A stretch of 64,000 nucleotides of DNA from Raphanus sativus (Eukaryota > Streptophyta > Magnoliopsida > Brassicales > Brassicaceae). Positions 47,666 to 59,471 of the stretch are shown here, piece after piece. The stretch spans positions 4,402,001-4,466,000 of the forward strand of contig NC_079515.1 in assembly GCF_000801105.2 (NCBI RefSeq), in the 5' to 3' direction. Numbering within the stretch: position 1 is the stretch's first letter; every line of letters begins with the position of its first letter. The position numbers and the translations under genes are program-made. Under the pieces are notes generated by a model that saw only the letters and a program-made list of their open reading frames with translations, was not told the DNA's origin and made no database searches.

Positions 47666-49865
47666 ATGGCGATCAAGGACGTGGGGGCTAACGAGGATAC
47701 ATCAGCATCTCTTCCCCTAATAACTTCTTCTCCGTCTGCAACGGCCGGCGGAGACAGAACGTCTACTATTCAGACGCTCGGAAACATTATCGTCTCTATC
47801 GTCGGTACAGGTGTCCTTGGACTCCCTTACGCATTTCGCGTAGCTGGATGGTTCGCTGCCTCTCTCGGCGTCATTATCGTCGGTTTCGCTACATATTACT
47901 GCATGCTCCTCCTCGTTAAGTACCTTTTGATTTCTCTCTCTTGCAATTATCATAATTGTTCTCCATCTCCTAAAATCATATCACAATCTACAAAAATATT
48001 TTTATCTAAGTGGATGATTGGTTGATAAATGTACATCTGCTGTCCTGTACATAGCCAACTAAAATATTGACATGTATAACCTTCAAATTAACATTGACAT
48101 ATAACCAAGAAAATTATATACATATATCATATATGTAGGCAGGTGGTACTTTGGAGATGATGAAATTAACTTTTTTTTTTTTGTAAACCAAAAAATGGTA
48201 CTCTCTGATGGTAAGAGAAGAACTCGGGACAAGACCTAAAATCCATTCTACAGTTATTACTGATTTTCCAAACAAAGATGGAATTAGGTTTCATTAGAAA
48301 ATTTCCAATTAGGTTTATTAGATAACTGGAATCATGTTATCCCTTGAATATTAATGGATCTTCGGCTTAAATCTTCTTAAATCGGCATAAATAATTTTTT
48401 TTGGTGTAGCTATATCAGTTTTATTTCTAGAATAAAAATTTAGAACTATAAATATTTAGTTATATCTTTTAATATTTTTTTTGTTTAGATAATAATATAA
48501 AACATTATTGATAATTTTAAAGTTGAGAAAAAAAATTGGAACTGTAGACAAGAATTGATTGTAGATTGTTCGTGTAGTCCAATCAACCATTCACTAAAAC
48601 ACTCTGGATTGTGATTATTTTTGATATATGTGTTATTGCAGATTCAGTGCAGAGATAAGCTAGAATCAGAAGAAGGACAAGAAGATTCAAAAACCTATGG
48701 TGACTTAGGATTCAAATGTATGGGAACAAAAGGTCGATACATGACCGAGTTCCTCATCTTCACTTCTCAGTGCGGTGGATCAGTAGCGTATCTAGTGTTC
48801 ATAGGACGAAACATGTCATCAATATTCAGCTCATACGGATTAAACATGGTCTCTTTCATCTTGATTCTTGTTCCAATCGAAGTCGCATTGTCGTGGATCA
48901 CTTCTCTATCAGCTCTCTCGCCTTTCAGCATCTTCGCTGATATATGCAACATCATCGCCATGTGTTTCGTCGTGAAAGAAAACGTGGAGATGGTTGTTGG
49001 TGGAGACTTCTCGTTTAGTGACAGAACAGCTATTGCCTCTACCGTTGGTGGTTTGCCGTTTGCTGGAGGAGTTGCTGTGTTTTGTTTCGAAGGTTTTGCA
49101 ATGACGTTGGCTCTTGAAGGGTCTATGAGGGAGAGAAAAGCTTTCCCTAAGCTGTTAGGTAAAGTTCTTGCTGGGATTACGTTTGTCTACATGTTGTTTG
49201 GTTTTTGTGGTTATATGGCTTATGGAGATGAAACTAAGGATATCATCACGCTTAACCTCCCAAATAATTGGTCTGCCATTGCCGTCCAGGTAAAAGCTCA
49301 AACTATGCCATTGTGAATGTTTTTAATGCTTTATATTTAAAAATAATTAGATTGTAGATTCATATGCTATGTATTGCTTATGAGTGTTTTTTGATCATGT
49401 TAAGATCTTAGCTAATTATAGAAACTCAATGCTTATCTATTTTATTTTTGGTTTAAACAGATTGGTTTATGTGTGGGATTGACGTTTACATTTCCGATCA
49501 TGGTACATCCGCTTAACGAGATTATTGAGCAGAAACTGAAAAGGACAGAGTGCCTTCAAAAGCATCATCATCAGTACAGCAACGAGACAAGTTCAGTCTC
49601 CAGATACGTAGTCTTCACCACGAGGATGCTTTTGGTGGTAGGACTCGCAGCAATAGCGTCGTTAGTCCCGGGATTTGGTACATTTGCATCTCTGGTTGGA
49701 AGTACTGTGTGTGCACTCATTTCATTTGTGTTACCTGCTTCCTATCACCTCACGCTGCTCGGTCCATCGCTAAGTCTATGGAACAAATCTGTTGATGTGT
49801 TCATCGTGATTTGCGGGTTGCTCTTTGCTGTCTGTGGTACATACAACACAGTAGCTGGATTGTAA
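47666..49865 (+). CDS. ANT1: Vacuolar-type amino-acid transporter, ANT1/AVT3-like
   Basis: Three exons: 47666-47914, 48642-49289 and 49461-49865, about 433 aa, the length of Arabidopsis ANT1 (At3g11900). The first donor is GTTAAGT, giving ...YCMLLL joined to IQCRDKLESEE. It belongs to the AAAP family: TSTIQTLGNIIVSIVGTGVLGLPYAFRVAGW is TM1 with its conserved glycine-rich kink, then about ten further hydrophobic segments (for example LSWITSLSALSPFSIFADICNIIAM, PFAGGVAVFCFEGFAM, LTFTFPIMVHPLNEIIE). ANT1 transports aromatic and neutral amino acids; the AVT3 group works on the vacuolar membrane in a proton-dependent way. The gene looks intact. It is separated from its likely old neighbour, the SAM gene, by about 17 kb of inserted transposons. 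Confidence 0.92.
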
Positions 49866-50157
49866 AAAAAAGACAAGCAGGTGAATGAATCTGTGTAACA
49901 CATCAACCGAATTTTACATGAAACTATTGGGTGTCAGTAGAAATAGTGACAACATATTTTTGTTAATTCCCGCGAAAGCATATGATTGGTTCTATTTAAA
50001 TATTTACTTGGACAGGCATGGATCATGTACTCGTCACACACACTATACACAAGCATACAGTCTTTATATGACTATTACCAACATATAAACCACATGTGTC
50101 GTCAAGTTCTAAAACTAAAGATGGTCAATCTCAACGAAATATCAAGAAATATTTGAT
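49866..50157. other. 3' flank of the transporter gene
   Basis: 3' UTR and short intergenic sequence; no other gene seen. Confidence 0.5.
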
Positions 50158-50187
50158 ATGTTTATTAGACAAATCTTTAATAGTATA

Positions 50188-51836
50188 CTAGAGAGCTTGA
50201 CCCGCACACCCGTGCGGGTTTTGATTTTGATTTTTTAAACATTGATATTTGTTTTCCATAATCAAGTTTATATATTTTAGATGTATTACTATATAACTAA
50301 ATGTATATTGATTATTTGAATATTTTAGGTTCTTATACATCATAATCGAATTCGAACCAAAACGGATAATATGATTACTTTTCGTTATCTGGTAATTTTG
50401 GGGTTATTTTTTTTTATTTTAGATTCAAAATATCTAAAATGAATCGATTAATATGGTTATTTTTGGTAAAAAATATTTGAATTTTTAGATAGATTAGTTA
50501 TTTGGATATTTTTAAGTTCCAATACATCAGAATTTAACCCACTTAGACCAGGAGGATCCAACTCAAAAGTCACCCAAAAAATTATAATACTCGAACGGAA
50601 CCTAATTTCAAAACTCAAAGAATCTAATACCTAGGATCCAAACTTGAACCGGAATCCGAAAGACCATATAGCTAACTGTATATTATTATATTTACCTGAA
50701 ATAATTAAAAAAAGTAAAACCATTATTTTAGTGGCATTGAGGCGTTCTAGTTTAAATGTCATGTGTGTTTTTAACATATTTATAAATAAATATTTATTTT
50801 ATATAAATGTTAGTATATATTTTATAATTTAAATTTATTTAATAATTGTTTATTATGGAACTAAACACAATAATTTTATAGTTTATATTGAATAATTTTA
50901 TTTTAGTCTTGAACTATCAACCATTTCATTAAGATATATGATCCGTCCATATAGTTTTTCATGGACCAAATTTTAATGTATGATAAAAATATTTATATTT
51001 TTCAACATTTATCATATTCGATTTCCATTGAGATATTATTTATATGAAATATAAATAAAATAATATGTTCACATACTTATTTATTATGTAAATACTCCCT
51101 CCGTTTCATAAAGATCCATATTGTAGAAAAACAATTGTTTTTAAAATATACATTTTTTACCTTTTCAAAGTATTATTAAATAAAAAATTGTTAACTTCAA
51201 AAAATTTAATAGTGTTTATTGGATTATTATTGGTTAAAAATTATGAAAATTGTTATTCATAAAAAATAATGCATTTACAATCAAATTTAATATTCTTTTC
51301 TAAATATATGTGAAATGTATATGCATCTTTTTGAAATAAAAGGAGTAACTCTTATGTGGTTTTAGTTTAGATATTACTAATAAATAATGAAAAATATAAC
51401 TACATAGCTTTTATGTTGTTTTATGAACGATTCTAATTCTTTTAAAGAATGACAAAATATGAAACTACATAGTTTTACAACGATTTTTTGGTCAACATTA
51501 GAGTAGTTTGTGGCCATTTTTATTTAGCTTATGTTGTTTTATGAACGATTCATTCTTCAATTTTTTTTGTCAATATTTTACAATCAAAATAAGGAGTATT
51601 TTTAATTATAACAATAATAGAAATTTATCTTTAATTGATTGCATAGAATATGTAAATATGGTAAATCTGTTGGTTAGCTAGATTTTAGGAAGTAATAGTT
51701 TTAGTTTTAATTAAATAAGGAAATATAATAAATACTTAACATTAGATTTATTAATTAATTGAGTGGCATATGATTGTAAATATTGTGCAAGTTTAAGGAT
51801 TAGTCTTAATTTGTACTTCTCTTTTAATAAATTAGA
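50188..51836 (-). mobile_element. Helitron D (non-autonomous, minus orientation)
   Basis: The 3' CTAG end is at 50188-50191, next to a hairpin ACCCGCAC/GTGCGGGT (50200-50207, 50212-50219). The 5' TC end is the complement of 51835-51836, starting TCTAATTTATTAAAAGAGAA. It lies between TAGTATA and TAAGGTGG; the other LTR (52028-52148) has these joined directly, confirming insertion between A and T. Confidence 0.92.
51095..51345. mobile_element. Stowaway/mariner-type MITE inside Helitron D
   Basis: Imperfect inverted ends (CTCCCTCCGTTTCATAAAGA left; complement of the right end CTCCTTTTATTTCAAAAAGA) with TA on both sides (51093-51094, 51346-51347). 251 bp, non-coding. Confidence 0.75.
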
Positions 51837-52153
51837 TAAGGTGGATGGGCCACTCCTTTTATCATCAATTGGTTTTAAATGTGAAGCCCATCTAGATTAA
51901 CATGGTATTAGAGCCCGATCCAAACAATCCAATCCGATCCACATCGATCTGGCCCAAACTTTGCCCATCGATCCTTGTCCGAGCATTCCGAGATTGATGC
52001 TCAAAGAGCCATCATCTCGAGGAGGCGTATTAGACACATAGTTGTCCCACATTGGTAGTTGGAAATGATCTTTAGTAGTATATAAGGTGGATGAGCCACT
52101 CCTTTTATCACCAATTGATTTTAAGTGTGAAGCACATCTAGCTTAACAATGTT

Positions 52154-52313
52154 AAAACTTATAAAATAAGATTCAAGAAGATATAGGGAAAATATGGTGT
52201 GAAAGATGGATGATGCTAAAAAGCCAGATATCCATATATTACTCTAAATTTATCTAATATGCCATTTTAAGTTAATTTTGAATGATGAAGACAGTACTAT
52301 AGCTAGGTTTGAA

Positions 52314-52349
<36 letters not shown>

Positions 52350-53273
52350 TATAAAATTGTTGTTTAAAGAGTTTACTACTCTCTCTATTTCGATATAAAT
52401 GTTGTTTGAGGTTTTATTCATGGTGTTTAAAATTACATAAAAATATCATTAAATAAAATTAGTTCAACTAATTAGAAAATATTGTATTTTGTAATTGGTC
52501 ACAAATTTTAAATAATATTCATTCTGTTTTATAATAAGTATTATTTTGATTTTCTTTTATTTTCAAAATAAATGTCATTATACAATCTCAATGTAGTTTT
52601 GTACACTAAATCCATTTTTTACCATTTTGAATAGCCAATAGATTTGTATATAAATTATTCTTATTTAATTAGTGATACATTAAATAGAGATATACTAGTC
52701 AATTATACAAAATTTTTAATCTCCATAAAAATGTTAATGTGACACTTATTTAAAAAATGGAGTATTAAATTCTATCTAAAATATATCCCGAATAGTGTGG
52801 ATATAAATTATCTCGTAATAAAATATTTTTTAAAAGACTATATATAGTAATAGGAAGGAGTGTTAATTTATCTACAACACAAAAATTAAATGAAACACTC
52901 ATCAGTCATTAATATTTTTAATGTAGTATGGATACTATTCATGTTTACCATCTATTCTTCTGTTTTGCCTGTATTAATCTATTAACTAAATTCCAGTTGA
53001 ATCGAATATTAGTAAGAATTTAACATCTGTCAATTAAAATTTGACCGAAAAACAAAAATTAAATGTTTCCTCAGATTAAATAGTTGGTCGTTTCTATCAT
53101 TGACTATAGAGTCATAAATGTCCCATGTCTTAGTCTTTGGAATTAAATGTTGAAGGCACAATGCGGGAAACATTCTAAATATTTTCCTGTGATGTTCTTT
53201 ATTTAGAAAAATAGAGGAGCCAGTTACAAAAAAAAGGAAGAAAATAGAGGAGAGTCAAAAAGTTTCACCTTCA
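52154..53273. other. AT-rich stretch with a probable MITE
   Basis: Holds a TA microsatellite (about 52317-52346) and a probable MITE at about 52518-52763, with ends like CTGTTTTATAATAAGTATT and a complementary AATAAGTGTCACATT. From about 52930 onward it matches the upstream region of the second EAR-HTH gene (about 59400-60430) and is therefore the duplicated promoter region. Confidence 0.55.
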
Positions 53274-53281
53274 TATAAATA
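53274..53281 (+). promoter_or_regulatory. TATA box of EAR-HTH gene A
   Basis: TATAAATA, in a block conserved with the corresponding sequence at 60398-60405 before gene B. Confidence 0.55.
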
Positions 53282-53373
53282 CTACATAGATTCTGAGTAT
53301 ATCATCCATGGTTGGTTATCTTATCTTATCTCCAAACAATAAAAGTAATTCGCTTGATTTAAATATTATTGCA

Positions 53374-54079
53374 ATGTCTAGTGATGCATCATCCTCAAAA
53401 TGTTCCATTGTCATCGATTTGAACTCAAGCCCACCCATGGAAGAGCCTGAAGAAAATGTTGATCACTTTGTTGAAGATCCAGGTAAACTAAATCACAATA
53501 TTTTAAAAATATTTATTTAATAAATGTAAGATGTAATGAAATATGTCATAATGACAATTTCATATTATAAATTATTTATCTGTAGATATACTGTACTTTA
53601 ACCTAATATCTTAATCAAACAAAAAAATATTACATAAATAGTTTCATTTGTAAAACTAATGAATTAAAGCATGCATATGAGAATATTTTATACATCTATT
53701 GACCCTTTTTTAGATCGCTGCATGGAACACTCGTAGGAATGTGGAACTATAATTAATGAGTTGGATTGTAATATTGAATAAGTGTCACTTTACAATCTAT
53801 TGTAATATTTTGTAATTAATGAGTTGGATTGTAATATTTTATACATCTATTGACCCTTTGTTGTGTCATAACAAATAACAAATGTAACTTTAGATTTTTT
53901 ATTTTTTTTCCAAAATAAGTGTTATTCTACAATTCTAATATAAATTTGTATATTAAATCTATATTTTCTTAAATCTACTATTTACCCTTTTAAATAACTA
54001 AATAGATATTTATTTAAATTATTTTATCTAATTAAGTATACATTAAATATATAATAAAGTATACATTAAATATAGACTA

Positions 54080-54116
<37 letters not shown>

Positions 54117-55306
54117 CTTAATCTCACTGAAAATGTTAAAATGACACTTATAATAAAATAGATGAAATAACAGAAATTCATTTTTAATTTGGGTTTAACT
54201 ATTTTGTGTCAGCTCCAGTCGAAGCTGATAATGTCATCGATTTGAACTCAAGCCCACCCATGGAAGAGCCTGAACAAAATGTTGATCACTTGGTTGAAGA
54301 TCCAGGTAAACTAAATCACAATATTTATTTAATAAATCTAAGGTGTACTGAAATATGTCATAATGATAATTTTCATATTCTAAATTATTTGTTTATAGAT
54401 ATATACGTTTACAGTACTTGAATCTAATATCTTAATCAAACAAATAAATTTACGTAAATAGTTTCAATGATAAAACTAAAATAAAAACATGCGTATAGGA
54501 ATATTGTATACATCTATTGATCCTTTTTAGATCGTTGCATGAAACACTGTAGGAACGTGGACACTATAATGAGTTGAATTGTTATAGTCATTGTTTAATT
54601 TGGGTTTAACTTTTTTTTGTATCAGCGCCAGTCGAAGCTGAAAATGTCATTGATTTGAACTCAAGCCCACCCATGGAAGAGCCTGAACAAAATGTTGATC
54701 ACTTGGTTGAAGATCATGGTAAACTAAATCAGAATATTTATTTAATAAATATAAGATTTAATGAAATATGTCATAATGAAAGAAAAAATATGTCATAATG
54801 ACAATTTTCATATTCTAAATTATTTATCTATAGATATACGTTTACAGTATACTTGAACCTAATATCTCAATCAAACAAATAAATTCACGTAAATAGTTTC
54901 ATTTATATAACTAATGAATAAAAGCATGCATATAGGAATATTGTATACATCTAATGACCCTATTTAGATAGTTCCATGAAACACTCATAGGAACATGGAC
55001 ACTATAATGAGTTGGATTGTATAGTAGAAAGTCATTTTTTTAATTTGGGTTTAACTCTTTTGTACAGCGCCAGTCGAAGCTGAAAAAGTTATTGGCCTCC
55101 GTAAGAAGAAAAAGAATTTGACTATTCGTCAAAAAGAGTTAATTTTCAGTGCTTTGTGGGAAAGGAGTTCATACGGAAAACTGCGAGGAAATGCCACACA
55201 AGAGGTATCGGAAATGTTTTCAATTCATATTCGAACTGCTCAAAGGGTATGGAAACAAGCTAAAGCGAATCCTGGTGCTTTCAGCCATATGTACAAAAAC
55301 TTGTAA
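53374..55306 (+). CDS. EAR-motif plus mariner-type helix-turn-helix protein (gene A)
   Basis: Four exons: 53374-53482, 54213-54305, 54626-54718 and 55068-55306, about 177 aa. Exons 1-3 each encode one V(I)DLNSSPPMEEPE.NVDH.VED module; DLNSSP fits the DLNxxP form of the EAR repression motif, which recruits TOPLESS-type co-repressors. Exons 2 and 3 are near-identical 93-nt copies in the same phase, so modules can be added without shifting frame. Exon 4 encodes KKKKNLTIRQKELIFSALWE, then GKLRGNATQEVSEMFSIHIRTAQRVWKQAK, matching the N-terminal helix-turn-helix (DUF7769-type) of plant Tc1/mariner transposases. No DDE domain follows. It is probably a small nuclear DNA-binding repressor derived from a transposase, though a transposon relic cannot be excluded. 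An upstream in-frame ATG (53308) is not preferred, since gene B has stops there. Confidence 0.7.
53880..54166. mobile_element. Probable MITE in intron 1 of gene A
   Basis: Introns 2 and 3 lack this block. Its ends (CCAAAATAAGTGTTATTCTAC and AATGACACTTATAATAAAATAG) are complementary-like and related to the element at about 52518-52763. A TA microsatellite lies within it. Exact ends uncertain. Confidence 0.55.
54213..55067 (+). repeat. Tandem exon-plus-intron duplication in gene A
   Basis: Exon 2 with its intron (54213-54625, 413 bp) and exon 3 with its intron (54626-55067, 442 bp) are near-identical units; exon 1 and intron 1 are a third, longer because of an inserted MITE. Confidence 0.88.
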
Positions 55307-55976
55307 AATTAAATCATTACAAATGTTGGATTAAACCCTGGAGGTTCGCTATGAAGAACATATTTTAGTATATATCATTAATTGTAATGTTTTATTAATT
55401 TAAAATAAAATAAAGAGCAAGATTTTGTAAGTTTTTTCTTGTTTTTAATGTTGAACCTTTGTTGTGTGTAGGCATTTACCCGGATAGTGAAAATAGGAAC
55501 AAAAAAATACCCGGAAAAAAATTTGGTTTCTCATTCGGTTCAAACTCCGGTTCGGTTATTTCATATAATTCAGATTAAATATTAGATATTTTGGATAAAA
55601 TATCAAATAATTAGGATGATTTATGATAAAAATCTTGGATATTTTGGATTACTTTGGATATTTCGGATAAAAACATCCAGATAAATCCAGATATTTTCGG
55701 GTTTTTGGATACTTTGTAATAATTTAGTTTTCTTAAAATATACTTGTATATTTTTAATAGATTTTTAAATTATAAATAAATATATTTAGTTATGTTATAT
55801 ATATAATTAATATTTTTATATATTCCCGTTCGGTTCTCGGTTCGGTTATTTCAGATATAGAAATATAAGAACCATTCTAGTATTCGAAAGTTTTGGTCGG
55901 GTACCGGTTTCGAGATATTTTGGTTCGGTTCCGGTTCGGTTTTTCGATTCCGTTTTTTTTTTGCCAAGGCTTAGTA

Positions 55977-56646
55977 GGGGTCGGTATTAGGGTACCCATT
56001 CGGATTCAGTTCAGTTCTATTCGGGTTTCGGGTTTTTGGGATCAAAGATCTCAATCCCATTCGAATATTTTTGAGTGTTGGTTCGGGTCTGCGGATTCTG
56101 TTCGGGTTTGGATAATCCATCTAAATTATTTTAATTTTTTAAAAAATTCGTTATATACATAAATTTCTCAAAATCTGTGAACAAAATAATATATTACATA
56201 CAAATTTGAATAACATATGTCAAAATACCTAAATTTAACATATAAATTGCTTTAGTTGAAATATTTGAATAGAAAATTGGTAGATATTTTAAGTATTTTT
56301 TGGTGTTTAAATACACTTTAACAATTTTTAACATCTACTTTTGACAATTTGTATATATATTCAACTATTTTGGATAACTTAAAAGTATCTTATATATTTT
56401 GGATGTTTTTAATATACAATAAATCTAAAAAATAATCAATATATTTAGGTATATAAATCTATTTTGAATACATGTTCGGATATCAAAAATACTTATGTTC
56501 GTGTCGGATTCGGTTTCGGTTTTCTAAAAGTACCGAAATTTTGAATCTGTTCAGATATTTAATCAGTTTTGGTTTGGATTCGGTACTATTTTTACGAATT
56601 GGTTTTGGTTCGGTTCTTCGGACTTGAATTTTTTGTCCAGCCCTAT
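55977..56646. repeat. Dispersed TTCGGGTTT-type repeat, copy
   Basis: About 650 bp, homologous over its length to 59472-60123: both run from a TTCAGTTC/TTCGGGTTTCGG start through AACATATAAATTG and TTTTTGGTGTTT to a CAGC(C/T)CTA end. More diverged relatives lie at 39150-39700 and, inverted, at 45430-46045. Confidence 0.75.
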
Positions 56647-56752
56647 TAATATTTCAGCGTAGCAAAACGTAATAAAAATTTAGCTGCAAATTTAATTTAA
56701 TTAATATCTCTCCAGTTTTGTTCTTAGTCTCTTATGATCTCTATAACTTTCC

Positions 56753-56970
56753 AAAACCACTCCCTGTCCAGATTTAATTGTTGTTGTTTTATCGAAGCCA
56801 ACAGTAAGAAAATTAAAAACAAACAAAAGAAACAGTTTTAAATTAATAAGTAACATTTGAAAACCACTCCCTGACTCCCTGTCCAGATTTAATTGTTGTT
56901 GTTTTATCGAAGCCAACAGTAATAGATTTAAAAAAAACAAAAGAAAAAGTTTTAAATTAATAAATAAAAT
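56753..56970. repeat. Two-copy tandem repeat of about 107 bp
   Basis: AAAACCACTCCCTG...GTCCAGATTTAATTG...TTTTATCGAAGCCAACAGTAA...AGTTTTAAATTAATAA occurs at 56753-56858 and 56859-56970. Confidence 0.88.
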
Positions 56971-57524
56971 TCACTGTAAACATCTAAATTAATTCCATAA
57001 ACATTTCTTCAAGTGGCAGTGCACTAACACTACTGTATGATAGATTGATAGACGAGCTAAGTGAAACCGAGAGGGTTAATGTAGTACCAAAAAATTGTGT
57101 ATATTTTTGTTATACATTTTTCTTTTTGAAATTTAGTTTTGATATTAATGTTACATAAGAGTGATATATACATTTTATTTTATATTTAAATAAAAGAAAA
57201 TAATAATTAGATTAATTATATATTAATACATCATGTTTCTAATTTAACGGAACGGATAAGTAGAGGTATCAAAATGGATAAAATTTAATGAGTTAATTTA
57301 ATCCCATTTAACCATAAATTTTAATTAATAGAAAAGTGGTGCATAAATTGAATTAGTGGATAAAGTGGATAAAATTGATAAACTGATTTATTTAATTGAG
57401 TTAAAATGTTTTGGATTAGATTGAATAATGAGCTATTCATAACCAAACTAATACCAATTTTACTAAACAATGTTTTATATTTTTTCATATATCTAAATTA
57501 AGTTTAATAACCCAAAGATAACAT

Positions 57525-57569
<45 letters not shown>

Positions 57570-57596
57570 ATTTTTAATAAACACAAATTAAATCAT

Positions 57597-58280
57597 GTTT
57601 GCCTTTCAAAACGGTAAAATTAAGTTTTTACACAAAATCGCAAAATTACGCTTTCTGCTCAAATCATAAAATCTGTTTCTCACCAATTAAAACTCATTTT
57701 GTCTTCTAAAACCGTAAAATCGTATTTTTCGCCAAAACCAAAAAGACGAGTTTTCTGCCATAATGACAAAATATATTTTCTGCTAAAATAGTCAAATCAT
57801 GTTTTTTGCCAAAACTTTGAAATCATGTTTTCCAACTAAACTACAAAATCGTGTTTTATCAACCAAAACATAAAAATGATTTTTCTATCGAAACTGTAAA
57901 ATTATATTTTCCCGCCAATTGTAAAATTATGTTTTCTAGTAACAGCCGTAAAATCATGTTTTACTGCAAAATTGAGTGTTCTCGCGTGAACCGTAATATT
58001 TTTCCATCAATATTAGAAAATCATGTTTTTCGCCAAAGTAACAAAAAATCATGTTTCTCCACAAAAATCACAAAACTAAAATTTCTCGCCAAAATCGTAT
58101 AATCAAGTTTTTCTGCCAAAATCTTTAAATCGTGTCTCCAAAATTTCAGAATATGTTTTCTCGCAAAATTGAAATTTTCACCAAAATCAAAAAATTTTGT
58201 TTTCCACAAAATGTAAAATCATGTTTTTACCCAAACTGTAAAATTATGTTTTCTCACTAGAACCTTAATATTTTGTTTCC
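57597..58280. repeat. Degenerate minisatellite (AAATCATGTTTTCTGCCAAAACCG-type)
   Basis: About 20 imperfect units of 30-36 bp, each AAAATC(A/G)TGTTTT followed by (T/C)(T/G)CCAAAA.C. The array continues on the far side of the nested element (about 59063-59150). Confidence 0.82.
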
Positions 58281-58288
58281 TGCTAAAA

Positions 58289-59054
58289 CTAGGGGTGGGC
58301 AAAAAAACGAACTAAACGAGTTAAACCAAACCAACTAAACAGAAACCGATCCAAACCAAACCAAAATCTATTATCAAATAGTTCGGTTTAAGATTTTCCC
58401 AATTCGAACCAACCGAAATTGATCAGAATCGATTTGAATTAAACCGAACCGATAAACCAATTTATTTTTGTTATTATTTGAACTAAACATACTAGCAATA
58501 TACAATATACTAAAATCTAAGACTAAAGTCATTATTAACTTTATTAACAACGTTGGGTTTTTTTATTTTCTATTTACTTTAGTTAACTTGGTTTGACTGT
58601 GTTCTTATAATTTTTGTGATTTTTAAAGTTTTTGTTTCAGTTTTATATTAGATTTAATTTACATACTTTATTTAAAAGGTGTTATTAACGATGGTTTTTA
58701 ATTTTATATTTACTTTAGTTAATTTTGATATGATTGTGTTTTTATTAATTTTGTGTGTTTTAGAGGTTTTTCAGTTTTATATTAGATTTAGTTTACATAA
58801 TTTATTTTTTCAAAGTCACATACATACTCACATGATTTTCTTACCATGTGTTTATGTTTTAAAACATGATTTTTCTAAAACAAACTAAACTCAAGGAAAC
58901 CCGATTAAACTGAACCGAAATACAAACCAAACCAAATACAAACCAAACCGAAACCGATCCAAACTAATTATGATTTGCTTCAGTTGAAAAAATTCTAGAA
59001 CCGAATTACCCAGACTAAACTGAACCGATGAAATAAGTGAAGTGCCCACCCCTA
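58289..59054. mobile_element. hAT-like MITE nested in the minisatellite
   Basis: Perfect 12-bp inverted ends TAGGGGTGGGCA / TGCCCACCCCTA and an 8-bp target duplication with one difference, GCTAAAAC (58281-58288) and GCTAAAAT (59055-59062). 766 bp, non-coding. Confidence 0.85.
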
Positions 59055-59471
59055 GCTAAAATCGCTAAAACATGTTTTTTGTCAAATATTTTCTCAAAAT
59101 TGCAAAATTGTACTTACCCGCAAAAATTGTACAACCGTGCTTTCTCAAAATATAAACAATATTTTATGTTGATAATCTCAATAAAAATAATTTTAACTTA
59201 TAACAATTTAAATTAAAATTATTATCCATGGACAAACCATCAAAACCACTAACTTATTAATTTAAATGATTTAAATACTAACCTAATTTATTTGTCAAAT
59301 GTGTTGAGTTAATCCATAATCCATATAAACCTAAAATTATTTGTATATGGTTTGGTTTAAGTTAGTTTATCCATTTTGACACCTCTAGTTAAAAACATTA
59401 TCCATGTTTAGCATCCATTAATTACATTCTTTGTTTTCCCTTCATTAATCTATTAACTATTAATCTAATTA

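Larger units (their letters stand above)
50163..52148 (+). mobile_element. TRIM retroelement interrupted by a Helitron
   Basis: Two short LTRs: left 50163-50187 plus 51837-51902, split by a Helitron and with about 35 bp missing; right 52028-52148. After the left LTR comes TGGTATTAGAGCC (51903-51915), a one-mismatch match to the usual plant tRNA-Met primer site. Before the right LTR is a purine-rich GAGGAGG. ATGTT flanks both sides (50158-50162, 52149-52153). The internal region is only 125 bp and codes for nothing, as in TRIMs. Confidence 0.8.
55307..57260. other. Gene-free stretch with dispersed repeats
   Basis: Contains a dispersed repeat copy at about 55977-56646 and a tandem duplication at 56753-56970. 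No gene recognised. Confidence 0.55.
57261..59387. mobile_element. Non-autonomous hAT-like element (about 2.1 kb)
   Basis: Inverted ends of 22 bp with one mismatch: TAGAGGTATCAAAATGGATA.. at 57261 and the complement of TAGAGGTGTCAAAATGGATA.. ending at 59387. I could not see a clear 8-bp duplication, so the superfamily is inferred from the ends. It contains a minisatellite and a second nested element, and codes for nothing. Confidence 0.65.

Noticed and set aside
53308..53373. Upstream ATG as the start of EAR-HTH gene A
   Set aside because: The matching sequence before gene B contains stops, so the conserved start is the ATG at 53374.
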